64,000 nucleotides of DNA from Streptomyces tauricus. Lineage in GTDB: Bacteria > Actinomycetota > Actinomycetes > Streptomycetales > Streptomycetaceae. The DNA lies in contig NZ_BMVY01000006.1 of assembly GCF_014650955.1 (NCBI RefSeq), positions 186,001-250,000 of the forward strand, written 5' to 3'. This document shows positions 39,002 to 51,693 of this stretch, one piece after another. The translations under genes were made by a program, and so were the position numbers. The notes under the pieces were generated by a model, which was not told the DNA's origin, did no database searches, and saw only the letters and a list, made by a program, of their open reading frames with translations. Numbering within the stretch: position 1 is the first letter of the stretch; the number at the start of each line of letters is the position of its first letter.

Positions 39002-40009
39002 ATGCGTCGCTCGTTCGTTCTCCTTGCCGGGGCCCTGCTCGCCGGGGTGCTCGCCGTGCCCGCCGTCGCCGCCGATCATGAGGGGGCGGAGGGATCCGAC
39101 GGTTCGGACGGGTCGGACGGGTTCACGCTCCAGGACCCCCGGATCACCGAGTCCAGCGGGCTCGCCGCCTCCCGCGCCCACCCCGGCGTCTACTGGACCC
39201 ACAACGACAGCGACGACGGCGCCTTCCTCTACGCCGTCGACGGCAAGACCGGCAAGACCGTCGCCACCGTCACCATGACGGGCGTCGGGCGGCCCCGGGA
39301 CGTCGAGGCCATCTCCGTCGGGCCGAACGGCCACCTCTACGTCGGCGACATCGGCGACAACCTCGGCGGCACCTGGGACCACGTGTGGATCTACGAACTG
39401 CCCGAGCCGAAGGAGCTCAAGGACCAGACCGTCCGCGCCACGCAGTACGACGTGAAGTACGCGGACGGGGCCCGGGACGCCGAGGCGCTGATGGTCCACC
39501 CCAAGACCGGCCGGGTCTACATCGTCTCGAAGAACGAGGACGGCGGCGGCCTGTACGAGGGGCCCGCCGAGCTGTCCGCCTCCGGCACCAACACCTTCAG
39601 GCGCACCGCCGACATCGGCCTCTGGGTCACCGACGGCGCCTTCTCGCCCGACGGCCGGCAGCTCGCCGTACGCGGCTACTTCGGCGGTATCGCGTACAAG
39701 TGGAACAACGGGAAGCCCAAGCGCCAGGCGCAGTTGAACGTGCCGCTGCAGCGACAGGGCGAGTCGATGACGTACACCCCCGACGGCTCCACCCTGCTGT
39801 ACGGGAGCGAGGGCTCGGGGAGTTCCGTCGAGGCGGGCAGCGTGCCGGGCGCCGGGGGCGACAAGTCCTCGTCCGGCAAAGGCGGTTCGGCGGACGGCGG
39901 TGACGGCGACGACGGGGCGAACGGCAACTTCAAGATGGGCGCGATCGCCCTCGCTGTCGCCTTCGCCGTCGTGTACGGGCTGAAGCGGTTGTTCCGGCGC
40001 GGCGACTAG
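39002..40009 (+). CDS. Exported, C-terminally membrane-anchored beta-propeller-like protein
   Basis: A 335-residue protein with signal peptide MRRSFVLLAGALLAGVLAVP, an acidic Gly/Ser/Asp stretch, then a propeller-like domain (HPGVYWTHNDSDDGAFLYAV, VEAISVGPNGHLYVGDIGDN, DAEALMVHPKTGRVYIVSK). A Gly/Ser/Asp-rich stalk leads to a C-terminal hydrophobic helix with basic end (about 310-335). It is probably attached to the outer face of the membrane. It is divergent from the SGNH gene. Function unknown; the propeller part resembles esterase-like or phytase-like domains. Confidence 0.75.
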   Translation: MRRSFVLLAGALLAGVLAVPAVAADHEGAEGSDGSDGSDGFTLQDPRITESSGLAASRAHPGVYWTHNDSDDGAFLYAVDGKTGKTVATVTMTGVGRPRDVEAISVGPNGHLYVGDIGDNLGGTWDHVWIYELPEPKELKDQTVRATQYDVKYADGARDAEALMVHPKTGRVYIVSKNEDGGGLYEGPAELSASGTNTFRRTADIGLWVTDGAFSPDGRQLAVRGYFGGIAYKWNNGKPKRQAQLNVPLQRQGESMTYTPDGSTLLYGSEGSGSSVEAGSVPGAGGDKSSSGKGGSADGGDGDDGANGNFKMGAIALAVAFAVVYGLKRLFRRGD

Positions 40010-40030
40010 GCCGCGACCAAGGTGCCCACT

Positions 40031-40150
40031 AGGGCGCCGACCGGGGCGCCGACTGGGGCGCCGACTGGGGCGCCGACTGGGGCGCCGACTGGGGCGCCGA
40101 CTGGGGCGCCGACTGGGGCGCCGACCGGGGCGCCGATCGGGGCGCGACCG
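40031..40150. repeat. 12-bp minisatellite, about nine copies
   Basis: Units of GGGGCGCCGACT run almost perfectly from 40043 to 40114, with diverged units at both ends. It lies between two same-strand genes, 56 bases before the GTG start of the BTAD regulator. Confidence 0.92.
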
Positions 40151-40205
40151 GGAGAGGGCCCCCGGGGGCGGGTTCCGCCGGACGGGGCTTGGTTAATGTG
40201 CTCGG

Positions 40206-43200
40206 GTGACCATCGACCTGATCCTGCTGCCGCGTGTCGCCTGTCGCGGGCAGGAGGTCACCGCGCCGAGGCTGCGCGCCCTCCTCGCGCTCCTCGCGGG
40301 CGAACCGCGCACGGGGTGCAGCACCGAGCGGCTGGTGGCGGGGCTGTGGCAGCCCGACGAGCTGCCGGAACGGCCCGGAAAAGCGCTCCAGGTCCTTGTG
40401 TCCAGAGCCCGGGCGCTGCTGGGCGCCGACATCGTCGTCAGCTCGCCGACCGGATACCGGCTCGGTCTCGCCGAGGACCAGATCGACAGCTCCGCCCTGC
40501 TGCTGCACGCCGCGACGAGCGCGGCCCGAGCCAGAGCGGGCGACCACACGGGCTCCCTGGCCGCGGCCGATGCCGGCCTCGCACTGTGGGAGGGCATACC
40601 TTCCCCTGACGGGGCCGGCGACCCCGGCGACCCGGTCGCCGCGTTGCGCGCCGAGTGCGGACCCGTGCGGGACGCGCTCGTTCGGGCGCGGGGTCTCGCG
40701 CTCGGCCGGCTCGGGCGGTACGCCGAGGCGGTCGGGGCGCTGGCCGTGGTCGCCGCGGAGCAGCCGCGTGACGAGGAGGTGCTCGCCGAGCTGCTGCGCG
40801 GCGAAGCGGCGACGGCGGGCCCGTCCGCCGCGCTGACCCGGTACGAGGCATACCGCCGCGCCCTGCGCGAGCAACTGGGCACCGAGCCGGGCGCCGCGCT
40901 CAAGGCCGTACAGCGGGAACTGCTGCGCGGCGAGGCCCCCGTCGTCAGACACGGCGTACCGCACGAGCCGAACCCCCTGCTGGGGCGGGACGAGGACATC
41001 GCGGCCGTGGCGCGACTGCTGCGCACGACCCGCGCCGTCAGCGTCGTCGGCCCCGGCGGCCTCGGCAAGACCCGCCTCGCGCACGCCGTCAGCCGCCGGG
41101 CCGAGCAGCGCGTGGTGTACTTCGTGCCGCTCGCCGGCGTCACCGCGGACGAGGACGTGGCCGCGGAGGTCGCCTCCGCGCTCGGTTCCGGAGAGGGCCG
41201 GCACGGCGCCCTGGCCGCCCGCGCCCCCGCCGACCCGGTGTCCGGCATCCTCGGCGCGCTCGGCTCCGGGCCCGCCCTGCTGGTCCTCGACAACTGCGAA
41301 CAGGTCGTCCGGGGCGCCGCCGACCTCGTACACGCCCTGGTCTCGTCCTCGAAGGACCTGCGCGTACTCGTCACCAGCCGGGCCCCGCTCGGCCTCACGT
41401 CGGAGGCGGTGTACGCGCTGCCGGAACTGGGTCCCGACACCTCGGCCGAACTGTTCATGCAGCGGGCGCGGGCCGCCAGGCCCGGCGTGCACCTGCCGCC
41501 CGACGCGGTGGCCGAACTGTGCCGCCACCTCGACGGGCTGCCCCTCGCCGTGGAACTGGCCGCGGCCCGGGTGCGGGTCCTGTCGGTCGAGGAGATCACC
41601 CGCCGCCTCGGCGACCGGTTCGCCCTTCTACGGGGCGGGGCCCGGGACGCGCCGGAACGCCACCGGACCCTGCACGCGGTCGTGGAGTGGAGCTGGAACC
41701 TGCTCGCCCCGGACGCCCGGACCGCGCTGCGCACGCTGTCCGTCTTCCCCGGCGGGTTCCTGGCCGAAGCGGCGGAACAGGTGCTCGGCGAGGACGCGCT
41801 GCTCCTCCTGGAGCAACTGGCCGGCCAGTCGCTGCTGACCGTCACCGACACCCCGGTCGGGGTGCGGTTCGCGATGCTGGAGACCGTACGGGAGTTCAGC
41901 GCGGCCGAGCGTGCGGCGGCGGGCCAGGACGAGGAGGCCGTCGACGCGTTCCTCCGCTGGGCGCGGGACTTCGGGGTCGCGTACCACGACTGGGTCTTCG
42001 GCCCGGAACCACGGACCGCCTGGGAGCGGATCAGGGCCGAGCAGGACAACCTCGTGTCGGCCCTGCGGCACGCCCTGGCCCGTACCGACGGCCCCACCGT
42101 CGCCGCCCTCACCGCCGTCCTCGCCGCGCTGTGGTCCACCGACTCCAACTACCCGCGCCTCGCCGCCCTCGCCGCCGACGTCGGTCCACCGCTCTCGCAC
42201 TACCGGCCCGAACCCGAATACGTCGAAGTCGCCCGCGCGGCAGCGGTGTTGTGCGTGGCGAGCCTGTTCATGGACTACAGCGCGAACGCCGGGGTCCGCC
42301 GCCATCTCGTCACCCTGCGGCGGCTGCCCCCGGCGCCACCGGACACGCTGCTGCGCGCCACCGCGGCGGTCCTGGGCGCGATACCCGAGATGCTGCCGCC
42401 CGACTACGACGTGCTGCACGGGCTCTGCGGCAGCGACCAGCCGCTCGTCGCCGGCCTCGCCGAGTGTGTCGCCACCTACGTCTGGGAGTACGAGCACGAC
42501 GTGGACCGCGCGCTCGCCTCCGCCCACCGGATGGCCACCGCGCTGACGTCGGTCGACAACCCGTCCCTGCGGGTCATGGGCCACTCCCGGCTGAGCGAGC
42601 TGTGCCTGAAGACGGGGGAGGGCGAGGCCGCGTACCGGCACCTCACGGAGGCGCTCGGGGCGCTGCCGCGGCTCGGCGACGAGCACGACTACATCGGCAT
42701 CCGCTCGGCTCTCGCCCTCGCCTGTCTGCAACGCGGCGACGCCGACGAGGCCGAGCACTGGCTGCGGCAGGCCGAAGGCATCAGCAGCTCGCAACAGGAG
42801 GCCTTCTACGACCCCGACCTCGGAGCCCACGCAGAGATCGCCCTCACCCGCGGCCTGACGGACACCGGCCTCGGCCTGTGGCGCGACGCGGTGGAGCGGA
42901 TCGCCGGGGCCGCGGCGGGGCAGGAGGGCGGGGGCGGGACCCACGGTGACACGGGCCAGGGTGGTGCGGGCCACGAGAGTGGGGCCCGCGGGGGCACGGT
43001 GCACGGTGGTGGGGATCCGTGGCTTGATCCGTGGGCGTTGCAGGTTCAGGCGGCGGCCGTTACGGCGCATGCGCACGCCGGTTGCCTCGATCCCGTCGCT
43101 GAGCTGGTCGTGCGGTTGCGGCAGCGGCTGCTGGCCCTGCTCTCCGGCCCGTCCCGCTCGCCCGTGGAACTTCCGGTGTTCGGGACCGTGCTGCACGCGC

Positions 43201-43487
43201 TGGGGACGGCGGGGCTCGCGGACGGCCGTACCTCCGCCGTACGGGAGATCGCGCTGGCCGAACGGCTGCGGGTGCTGCGCGAGTTCCAGCCGACGATGTC
43301 GGCCGACCGCGCGCGGCGGGCGGCCGAGCGAGCCGACGGGGCGGCGTACGCCGACGCGGTGTCGGAGTACGCCTCCCTGGGACGCGACGAACTGCGGGAG
43401 GCGGCCCGCGCGCTCATTTCGGATCACGGTCGAACAGCGACCTCGACCACCAGTACCCCAGGGCGGTCAGCCCCACGGACCAGATGA
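40206..43487 (+). CDS. AfsR/SARP-like BTAD and NB-ARC regulator
   Basis: A 1093-residue multidomain regulator. Residues 1-90 are an OmpR-type winged helix, 95-235 the bacterial transcriptional activation domain (SSALLLHAATSAARARAG, LREQLGTEPGAALKAVQREL), and about 270-560 an NB-ARC ATPase with P-loop GPGGLGKT (near 282) and Walker B LLVLDNCEQV. TPR-like helices fill the rest, interrupted by a Gly/His-rich stretch (about 900-935). Such proteins activate secondary metabolite or export genes. The C-terminal 74 bases overlap the convergent ABC permease gene. GTG 40206 is the only start close to the domain. Confidence 0.9.
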   Translation: MTIDLILLPRVACRGQEVTAPRLRALLALLAGEPRTGCSTERLVAGLWQPDELPERPGKALQVLVSRARALLGADIVVSSPTGYRLGLAEDQIDSSALLLHAATSAARARAGDHTGSLAAADAGLALWEGIPSPDGAGDPGDPVAALRAECGPVRDALVRARGLALGRLGRYAEAVGALAVVAAEQPRDEEVLAELLRGEAATAGPSAALTRYEAYRRALREQLGTEPGAALKAVQRELLRGEAPVVRHGVPHEPNPLLGRDEDIAAVARLLRTTRAVSVVGPGGLGKTRLAHAVSRRAEQRVVYFVPLAGVTADEDVAAEVASALGSGEGRHGALAARAPADPVSGILGALGSGPALLVLDNCEQVVRGAADLVHALVSSSKDLRVLVTSRAPLGLTSEAVYALPELGPDTSAELFMQRARAARPGVHLPPDAVAELCRHLDGLPLAVELAAARVRVLSVEEITRRLGDRFALLRGGARDAPERHRTLHAVVEWSWNLLAPDARTALRTLSVFPGGFLAEAAEQVLGEDALLLLEQLAGQSLLTVTDTPVGVRFAMLETVREFSAAERAAAGQDEEAVDAFLRWARDFGVAYHDWVFGPEPRTAWERIRAEQDNLVSALRHALARTDGPTVAALTAVLAALWSTDSNYPRLAALAADVGPPLSHYRPEPEYVEVARAAAVLCVASLFMDYSANAGVRRHLVTLRRLPPAPPDTLLRATAAVLGAIPEMLPPDYDVLHGLCGSDQPLVAGLAECVATYVWEYEHDVDRALASAHRMATALTSVDNPSLRVMGHSRLSELCLKTGEGEAAYRHLTEALGALPRLGDEHDYIGIRSALALACLQRGDADEAEHWLRQAEGISSSQQEAFYDPDLGAHAEIALTRGLTDTGLGLWRDAVERIAGAAAGQEGGGGTHGDTGQGGAGHESGARGGTVHGGGDPWLDPWALQVQAAAVTAHAHAGCLDPVAELVVRLRQRLLALLSGPSRSPVELPVFGTVLHALGTAGLADGRTSAVREIALAERLRVLREFQPTMSADRARRAAERADGAAYADAVSEYASLGRDELREAARALISDHGRTATSTTSTPGRSAPRTR

Positions 43488-44237
43488 CCGTGAGCCACCC
43501 GCTGTGGCCGATCTCCGTACCGAGCAGCAGACCGCGCAGGGTCTCGATCGCCGGCGTGAACGGCTGGTACTCGGCGACCGGCTGGAACCAGCCCGGCATC
43601 GCGTCGATGGGGACGAAGGCGCTGGAGATGAACGGGAGGATGATCAGCGGCAGCGCGTTGTTGCTGGCCGCCTCGGGGTTCGGGCTCGCCAGGCCCATAC
43701 CGACGGCGATCCAGGTGAACGCTACGGAGACCAGCGCGAGCAGCCCGAACGCGGCCAGCCATTCCAGGGCCGTCGCATCCGTGGAGCGGAAGCCGATGGC
43801 CACGGCCACGGCACCGACGAGGACCACGCTGATGAGCGCCTGCAGCACGCTGCCGACCATGTGACCGATGAGCACGGAACCGCGATGGATCGCCATCGTG
43901 CGGAAACGGGCGATGATGCCCTCGGTCATGTCCATGGACACGGAGACCGCCGTTCCGGCCGGGGTCGCGCCGATCGTCATCAGCAGGATGCCCGGGACGA
44001 GATAGGCGATGTACTCGGACCGGTCGGCGCCGCCGCCCCCGATGCCCGCGCTCATCACGCCGCCGAAGACGTACACGAACAGCAGCAGCAGGACGATCGG
44101 CGTCAGCAGGATGTTCAGGGTGAGGGACGGGTAGCGCCGGGCGTGCAGGAGGTTGCGGCGCAGCATGGTGGTCGAGTCGCGGAGGGTGAGGGGGAGGGCG
44201 CTCATCGAACTCGTCGAACTCGTCGAACTCGTCGAAC

Positions 44238-44241
<4 letters not shown>
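43414..44241 (-). CDS. ABC-2 type permease (DrrB-like)
   Basis: A 275-residue permease with six predicted helices. Residues 1-13 are an STS repeat coded by a 9-bp tandem repeat. YLVPGILLMTIG and FRTMAIHRGSVLIGHM are ABC-2 signatures, and ASNNALPLIILPFISSAFVP matches the DrrB family end. Its start overlaps the ATPase gene stop (ATGA). With the ATPase it forms an exporter, possibly for a hydrophobic drug or lipid. Confidence 0.88.
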
Positions 44242-45242
<1,001 letters not shown>

Positions 45243-45334
45243 GCCCGCAGGTTGCTGTGGGGCGCATTCAGCGGGGTTTCAGGGCGCTTTCAGGGGGCTG
45301 AACCGGGGGGTGGGGGCGGGTTTGTGGGGCTGGT

Positions 45335-45595
45335 TGCGCCGTTCCCCGCGCCCCTTGGGGGGGGCTTGGTGGGCCTCAGCCGGTGTTGGTGCGGGTGGGT
45401 CGGGGCTGGCCGCGCCGTTCCCCGCGCCCCTTAGGGGGCCCTGGTGAGCCTCAGCTGGTATTGGTGCGGGTTGGTTGGGGCTGGGTGCGCCGTTCCCCGC
45501 GCCCCTTTCGGGGCTCCGGTGGGCCCGGGTTGTGGGGCGTCGGGGGGTGAGGGCTGGCCGCGCCGTTCCCCGCGCCCCTTTTGGGGCCCGGGGGG
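45335..45595. repeat. Four tandem GTTCCCCGCGCCCC elements, period about 75 bp
   Basis: Copies are at about 45337, 45412, 45487 and 45561, each followed by G-rich and GGTGGGCCTCAGC-like sequence. They fill the gap between the DrrA gene and the TetR gene. Confidence 0.85.
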
Positions 45596-45601
45596 GCCGG
45601 G

Positions 45602-46381
45602 TTATGGGGTTTCGGGGGTCGACTCGCGGCGGTGGGTTACCAGGGCCGCTAGGCCGTCCAGGATTCTTTGGAGGCCGAATTCGAAGTGGTCGAAGTCCGC
45701 GCTGAAGGAGTCCTCCGAGAGCGCGGCCATCACCGGGTAGCGCCCGCTGGCCATGGCCTTTTCCAGGACCGGGTACTGGGCGGCCCAGAACTCCGTGTCC
45801 GTCAGACCGGTCGTGCGCTCGGCCTCCTGCGCGTACAGCTGGGTACGGGCGGCCCCGGTGACGTACGAGTCGATCATGACGACCGCCGAGACCAGCTCCG
45901 GGTCGCTCAGGCCCATGGGCTTGATGCGGGAGATCACCTTCTCCATGCCCTCGACGGCGCCGGGGCCGAGCACCGGGCGGGACTGGTTGGCCTTCAGCAG
46001 CCACGGGTGGCGCTGGTAGAGGGCGAGGTTCTCGCGGCCGAGGGCCTCCAGCGCCGAGCGCCAGTCGTCGCCGTAGACGGACGGGTCGTCGTCCGTGCGC
46101 TGGACGCGGTCCAGCATCAGGTCGAGCAGCTCGCCCTTGCCGGGGACGTACCGGTACAGCGTCATCGTGCCGGTGCCCAGCTCCGCGGAGAGCCGCCGCA
46201 TCGACACCGCCTCAAGACCCTCCGCGTCCGCGACCCGGACGGCCGCCTCCACGATCCGGTCGAGGGTGAGACCGGGTTTGGGGCCGCGGCTGGGGCGCGG
46301 CCCCGTGTCCCACAGCAGGTGGAGCGTGCGGACGATGTCTCCGCTGCCGCTGGTGTCCATACCGCCCGAGCCGCTTGTCAT
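45602..46381 (-). CDS. TetR-family regulator
   Basis: A 259-residue repressor. The HTH is LDRIVEAAVRVADAEGLEAV followed by MRRLSAELGTGTMTLYRYV, about residues 45-90; the C-terminal TetR_C-like domain has an Asp/Arg-rich ligand pocket region. It is divergent from the ABC operon at 46497 and two operator-like repeats lie between. It probably represses that exporter and itself. Confidence 0.9.
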   Translation of the reverse strand: MTSGSGGMDTSGSGDIVRTLHLLWDTGPRPSRGPKPGLTLDRIVEAAVRVADAEGLEAVSMRRLSAELGTGTMTLYRYVPGKGELLDLMLDRVQRTDDDPSVYGDDWRSALEALGRENLALYQRHPWLLKANQSRPVLGPGAVEGMEKVISRIKPMGLSDPELVSAVVMIDSYVTGAARTQLYAQEAERTTGLTDTEFWAAQYPVLEKAMASGRYPVMAALSEDSFSADFDHFEFGLQRILDGLAALVTHRRESTPETP

Positions 46382-46412
46382 GAGCCTCAGAATAGGCCCC
46401 CGCAAGAAAACT

Positions 46413-46448
46413 GGGTACGGCGTACTCTGAAAAGGGTACGGTGTACTC
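46413..46448. promoter_or_regulatory. Twin TetR operators
   Basis: GGGTACGGCGTACTC (46413-46427) and GGGTACGGTGTACTC (46434-46448) are near-identical copies of a GTAC-N3-GTAC palindrome, 21 bases apart, in the divergent gap between the TetR and ABC genes. Confidence 0.8.
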
Positions 46449-46496
46449 AGTTTGGCGAACTCCGGCGGACGTCACGGGTGGAGGAGTGCTGTGGGT

Positions 46497-47474
46497 GTGA
46501 GCGATTACGCGGTACGGGCCGAAGGGCTCGAGAAGAGGTACGGGGAGAAGCGGGCCCTCGACGGCTTCGACCTCGCCGTGCGGGAGGGCACGGTGCACGG
46601 TCTGCTCGGACCGAACGGCGCGGGCAAGACCACCGCCGTCCGCATCCTGTCCACACTGGTCAAGCTGGACGGGGGAAGCGCCCGGGTCGCCGGTGTCGAC
46701 GTGGCCTCGCGGCCGGCGGAGGTACGGGCGCGGATCGGGCTCACCGGCCAGTACGCGGCACTGGACGAGGTGCTCACCGGCCGGCAGAACCTGGAGATGT
46801 TCGGACGGCTGTTCCACCTCGGCGGGCGCCGGGCACGGCTGCGCGCGACGGAACTGCTGGAACAGTTCGACCTCACCGACGCCGCCGGCAAGGGAGTCGG
46901 ACAGTACAGCGGCGGCATGCGGCGGCGCCTGGACCTCGCCGCGTCGATGATCCTCACCCCGGCCGTGCTGTTCCTGGACGAGCCCACGACCGGGCTCGAC
47001 CCGCGCGGACGGGGTGAAGTGTGGGACTCCGTACGGGCGTTGGTGGCGGGCGGCACCACCGTGCTGCTGACCACGCAGTACCTGGAGGAGGCCGACAAGC
47101 TCGCCTCGCACATCACCGTGATCGACCAGGGGCGGGCCATCGCCGACGACACCCCGGACGGGCTGAAGAACAGGGTGGGCGGCGACCGGATCGAGGTCGT
47201 CGTCGCCGAACGGGCCGACGTCGCACGGGCGGTGAAGGTCGTCGCCCGCGTGTCGGACGGTGAACCGGAGTCGGACGAGACGGAGTTGAGGGTGCACGCG
47301 CCCGTGACCGACCGGGTCGCGGCGCTCACCGAGGTGGCGCGGACCCTCCAGGACGAGGGAGTGCGTGTGGAGGACATCGGCCTGCGCAGGCCCAGCCTCG
47401 ACGACGTGTTCCTGCGCCTGACCGGCCACCGCACGGACGCCGCCGACGACGACACGAAGGAGGTCGCGGCATGA
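46497..47474 (+). CDS. ABC transporter ATP-binding protein (DrrA-like), TetR-controlled
   Basis: A 325-residue ATPase: Walker [11 protein letters not shown] near residue 40, signature [12 protein letters not shown], Walker [17 protein letters not shown], and the DrrA C-terminal block [15 protein letters not shown] 46497 has AGGAG 10 bases upstream; GTG 46491 is 4 bases from it and also possible. It overlaps the permease gene by 4 bases (ATGA). The exporter is similar in layout to that at 43.4-45.2 kb, but on the other side of the TetR gene. Confidence 0.92.
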   Translation: MSDYAVRAEGLEKRYGEKRALDGFDLAVREGTVHGLLGPNGAGKTTAVRILSTLVKLDGGSARVAGVDVASRPAEVRARIGLTGQYAALDEVLTGRQNLEMFGRLFHLGGRRARLRATELLEQFDLTDAAGKGVGQYSGGMRRRLDLAASMILTPAVLFLDEPTTGLDPRGRGEVWDSVRALVAGGTTVLLTTQYLEEADKLASHITVIDQGRAIADDTPDGLKNRVGGDRIEVVVAERADVARAVKVVARVSDGEPESDETELRVHAPVTDRVAALTEVARTLQDEGVRVEDIGLRRPSLDDVFLRLTGHRTDAADDDTKEVAA

Positions 47475-48337
47475 GCGGCACGGGCGGCATGGGCGGCACG
47501 GGCGGGGTGACCGGCGCGACCGGGATGACCGGGGTGGAGGTCCACGGCCGGGGGCGTACGTACTGGGTGCTCGCCGACTGCTGGAACGTCGTCCGGCGCG
47601 GACTCACCCACTACCAGCGCCAACCCGTCAACATCGCCTGGCAGTTGGGCTTCCCCATCCTGTCCGTGCTGCTGTACGGATACGTCTTCGGCAGCGCGAT
47701 GACGGTCCCGGGCGGCGGCGACTACCGGGACTTCCTGATGCCGGGCATGTTCGTGATGACGATGGCCTTCGGGTTCATCAACACGGCGACGGTCGTCGTG
47801 TACGACTCCACGAAGGGCGTCATCGACCGGTTCCGCTCCATGCCGATGTCGCCGTCCGCCGTCGTGGCCGGGCGCGGGGTCACCGATCTCATCGTCGCCT
47901 GCGCCGAGCTGACGATCCTGATGCTCACCGCGCTGGCCATGGGCTGGCGGCCGGACGGCGGCTTCGCCTTCCTGGGGGCGTTCGGGCTGCTGCTGTGGCT
48001 GCGGTTCGCGCTGATCTGGCTGGGGGTGTGGCTGGGGCTTCTCGTGCCCAACCCGGAGGCGGCGGGCGGCCTGTTCGCGGTCGCGTTCCCGCTGACGATG
48101 ATCTCCAGCATCTTCGTCGCGCCGCAGCTGATGCCGGACTGGCTGGGCCATGTGGCCGCGTGGAACCCGATCTCGTCGACGGCGGCGGCCACCCGCGAAC
48201 TGTTCGGCACGCCGGTGGGCGGCGGCGACACGTGGGTGGAGCAGCACGCACTGCTGATGGCGGGCGTGTGGCCGGTCGCCCTGACGCTCGTCTTCGTCCC
48301 ACTGGCGGTACGGAGGTTCCAGAAGCTCAGCAGGTGA
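47471..48337 (+). CDS. ABC-2 type permease (DrrB-like)
   Basis: A 288-residue permease. Residues 1-20 are a Gly/Thr/Met repeat, followed by six predicted helices; [17 protein letters not shown] and [15 protein letters not shown] are ABC-2 motifs, and [23 protein letters not shown] matches the DrrB end. It forms the membrane part of the TetR-controlled exporter. Confidence 0.9.
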   Translation: MSGTGGMGGTGGVTGATGMTGVEVHGRGRTYWVLADCWNVVRRGLTHYQRQPVNIAWQLGFPILSVLLYGYVFGSAMTVPGGGDYRDFLMPGMFVMTMAFGFINTATVVVYDSTKGVIDRFRSMPMSPSAVVAGRGVTDLIVACAELTILMLTALAMGWRPDGGFAFLGAFGLLLWLRFALIWLGVWLGLLVPNPEAAGGLFAVAFPLTMISSIFVAPQLMPDWLGHVAAWNPISSTAAATRELFGTPVGGGDTWVEQHALLMAGVWPVALTLVFVPLAVRRFQKLSR

Positions 48338-48480
48338 AGCGGTCAGCGGTCAGCGGTTAGCGGTTGACGGTTCGACCGCCGCGCGGTGCGCGGTTCATGA
48401 CGTGCGGTGTGCGGTGCGCGGTACACGACGTGCGGTGCGTGGCGTTCGGGAACTCAAGTGTCCCGAATGCCGCGCACCGT
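48338..48480. repeat. Short degenerate GCGGT repeats before cellulase gene
   Basis: GCGGTCA/GCGGTTA units (48340-48375) are followed by GACGTGCGGTG and GCGCGGTACACGACGTGCGG repeats. No gene is visible in 48338-48605. Confidence 0.5.
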
Positions 48481-48485
48481 CTTGA

Positions 48486-50204
<1,719 letters not shown>

Positions 50205-50512
50205 ACTGAAGCGCACGGCCGGACGGGCTGATGCCGGCTGGCTGTGCGCACCGGCCGCTCCCCCTGGGCCGGTTTCAGCCTAGGCTCCGCGAGTTTGGAG
50301 ACCCTAACCTGAAGAGTGACGGAACAAGAGCGGGATTGCGTGATCGACGGCTCGGTTATGACGTGCTCTGCCCGCTCCAGCTGTCCTCCTGCGGAGACTC
50401 CCATTGATGCAATAGCGTGCGGGAGGCGGTGATAGCAGGAGATACTGGACTATCTCAAACATGCTTGCTCGACGTGTGCAGTCAACTGCCTGATGGCGCG
50501 GAGGAGTCGAGG
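50205..50512. other. Intergenic region before DUF397 gene
   Basis: No gene is convincing here. It contains the motif GCCGGACGGGCTGA at about 50219, also present in the repeat at 54187, and no clear terminator for the cellulase gene. Confidence 0.35.
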
Positions 50513-50722
50513 GTGGCCGATGGGGACCTTCCCGAGCTCATCTGGCGCAAAAGCAGCGTCTCTGATCCGGGTGACTGTGTCGAGGTCGCCTTAGGGAGGG
50601 GGAGGGTCCGAGTCCGCGACTCCAAGCGGCCGGCTGGGCCCAACTTGGCTTTCTGTGAAGCGAGTTGGAGTGGCTTCCTGTGCGATCTCCTCGGGAGGCG
50701 TCCGGATCGGACGACGGGATGA
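50513..50722 (+). CDS. DUF397 protein (unpaired)
   Basis: A 69-residue DUF397 member: ELIWRKSSVSDPGDCVEVAL and VRVRDSKRPAGPNLAF are the two blocks. GTG 50513 follows GGAGGAG. Unlike the usual overlap pair, no XRE gene precedes it; the nearest XRE regulator is at 51694 on the other strand. Confidence 0.88.
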   Translation: MADGDLPELIWRKSSVSDPGDCVEVALGRGRVRVRDSKRPAGPNLAFCEASWSGFLCDLLGRRPDRTTG

Positions 50723-50845
50723 GCGATTTTCGGCCTTCGGGGTAGGGGGCCAGCGGGGCGGAAGGTGCATGTGGTTCGATTGGGGCTCTCGGCGACGCAG
50801 CATCCCGAGCACCACCAGAGGCGCAAAGGAAGACTGGCTGGGGAC

Positions 50846-51160
50846 ATGATGGGGGATTCCACCGGACCATCGCATGTGACGCGGAATGGTGAAGCGGACG
50901 GACCGAGGCCCTTATTGCCGCTGGCTGTCGTAGCGGTGGTTCTCTGTGTTCTGGCCGGCGGTACAGCGACCACGGCAGGGGTGCTTCTGTCGTTCACCGT
51001 TACAGCTGAGGCTCGGCCCTGGGTCTGGGCGGCTGTCGGCACGCTCACCGCCGGGGGTGCGGGGCTGCTCCTTGAACGTGGGACTACGGCTGCGGCTCGC
51101 CACTTCCCGAACCTGGTGGGCCGGGCTCCGGATGGCCGTTACCGGTCACCGGATCGGTAG
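50846..51160 (+). CDS. Small membrane protein, two helices
   Basis: A 104-residue protein beginning MMGDSTGPSHVTRNGEADGP with hydrophobic helices at about 28-50 and 62-80. ATG 50846 is just after GGGGAC. It converges with, and overlaps by 77 bases, the next gene. No family is recognised; it is probably linked to the DUF397/XRE locus. Confidence 0.55.
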   Translation: MMGDSTGPSHVTRNGEADGPRPLLPLAVVAVVLCVLAGGTATTAGVLLSFTVTAEARPWVWAAVGTLTAGGAGLLLERGTTAAARHFPNLVGRAPDGRYRSPDR

Positions 51161-51641
51161 GGGCGGGATCGGCAGGAGTCGGCGCGGCGGGCGGCGGGCC
51201 GGGGGGTGGTTCCTGGCGCAGCGCTCGTAGGCGCCGCCATGCGACAAAGCCGCTGAGTCCGCCCAGGCCGAGGATGCTCCCTGTCAGGTGGAGCGTGGAG
51301 GGGACCGCGGCCGGGTCGATGGCCCTGGTGATGGCGGAAAGAACCACGGCCATCAGGTACGCGACAGCGGATCCCACTGATATGAGGCACACCAACCAGA
51401 GGCTCGCCCGCCGAAAGTTGATCTGGGCCGAGTCCTCGTACAGGACGTCACGTATCAGGTCGCGCCACGTCGGAGGACGGCCCACCAGCGGTGGCGGACC
51501 GCGGAGAGCGGTAGGAGGAATTTCGACATCATCCGTCTCCGTGTCGTCGCCATGCTGCTGAGCCGGTCCCTGCTCGGGCACGGCGAGAAGCTCGCTGAGC
51601 CGTATCCGTTGGTCCCGTATCCATGTGAAGAACCCCGTCAC
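51084..51641 (-). CDS. Membrane protein of unknown function, 185 aa
   Basis: A 185-residue protein with an N-terminal soluble part (MTGFFTWIRDQRIRLSELLA), two predicted helices (about 80-103 and 115-135) and a Pro-rich, Ala/Thr-rich C-terminal tail. GTG 51641 follows GGGAGAGG. It lies downstream of the XRE regulator on the same strand, 52 bases away. Function unknown. Confidence 0.6.
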   Translation of the reverse strand: MTGFFTWIRDQRIRLSELLAVPEQGPAQQHGDDTETDDVEIPPTALRGPPPLVGRPPTWRDLIRDVLYEDSAQINFRRASLWLVCLISVGSAVAYLMAVVLSAITRAIDPAAVPSTLHLTGSILGLGGLSGFVAWRRLRALRQEPPPGPPPAAPTPADPAPTDPVTGNGHPEPGPPGSGSGEPQP

Positions 51642-51693
51642 GGGCCTCTCCCGGTCTCTGCCCGACTGTTGCCAGTGGGGATGTCGCTTCCTA

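Noticed and set aside
40022..40609. Plus-strand frame coding a PTGA repeat protein
   Set aside because: The repeat part is the minisatellite and the rest is out of frame with the BTAD regulator; no ribosome site.
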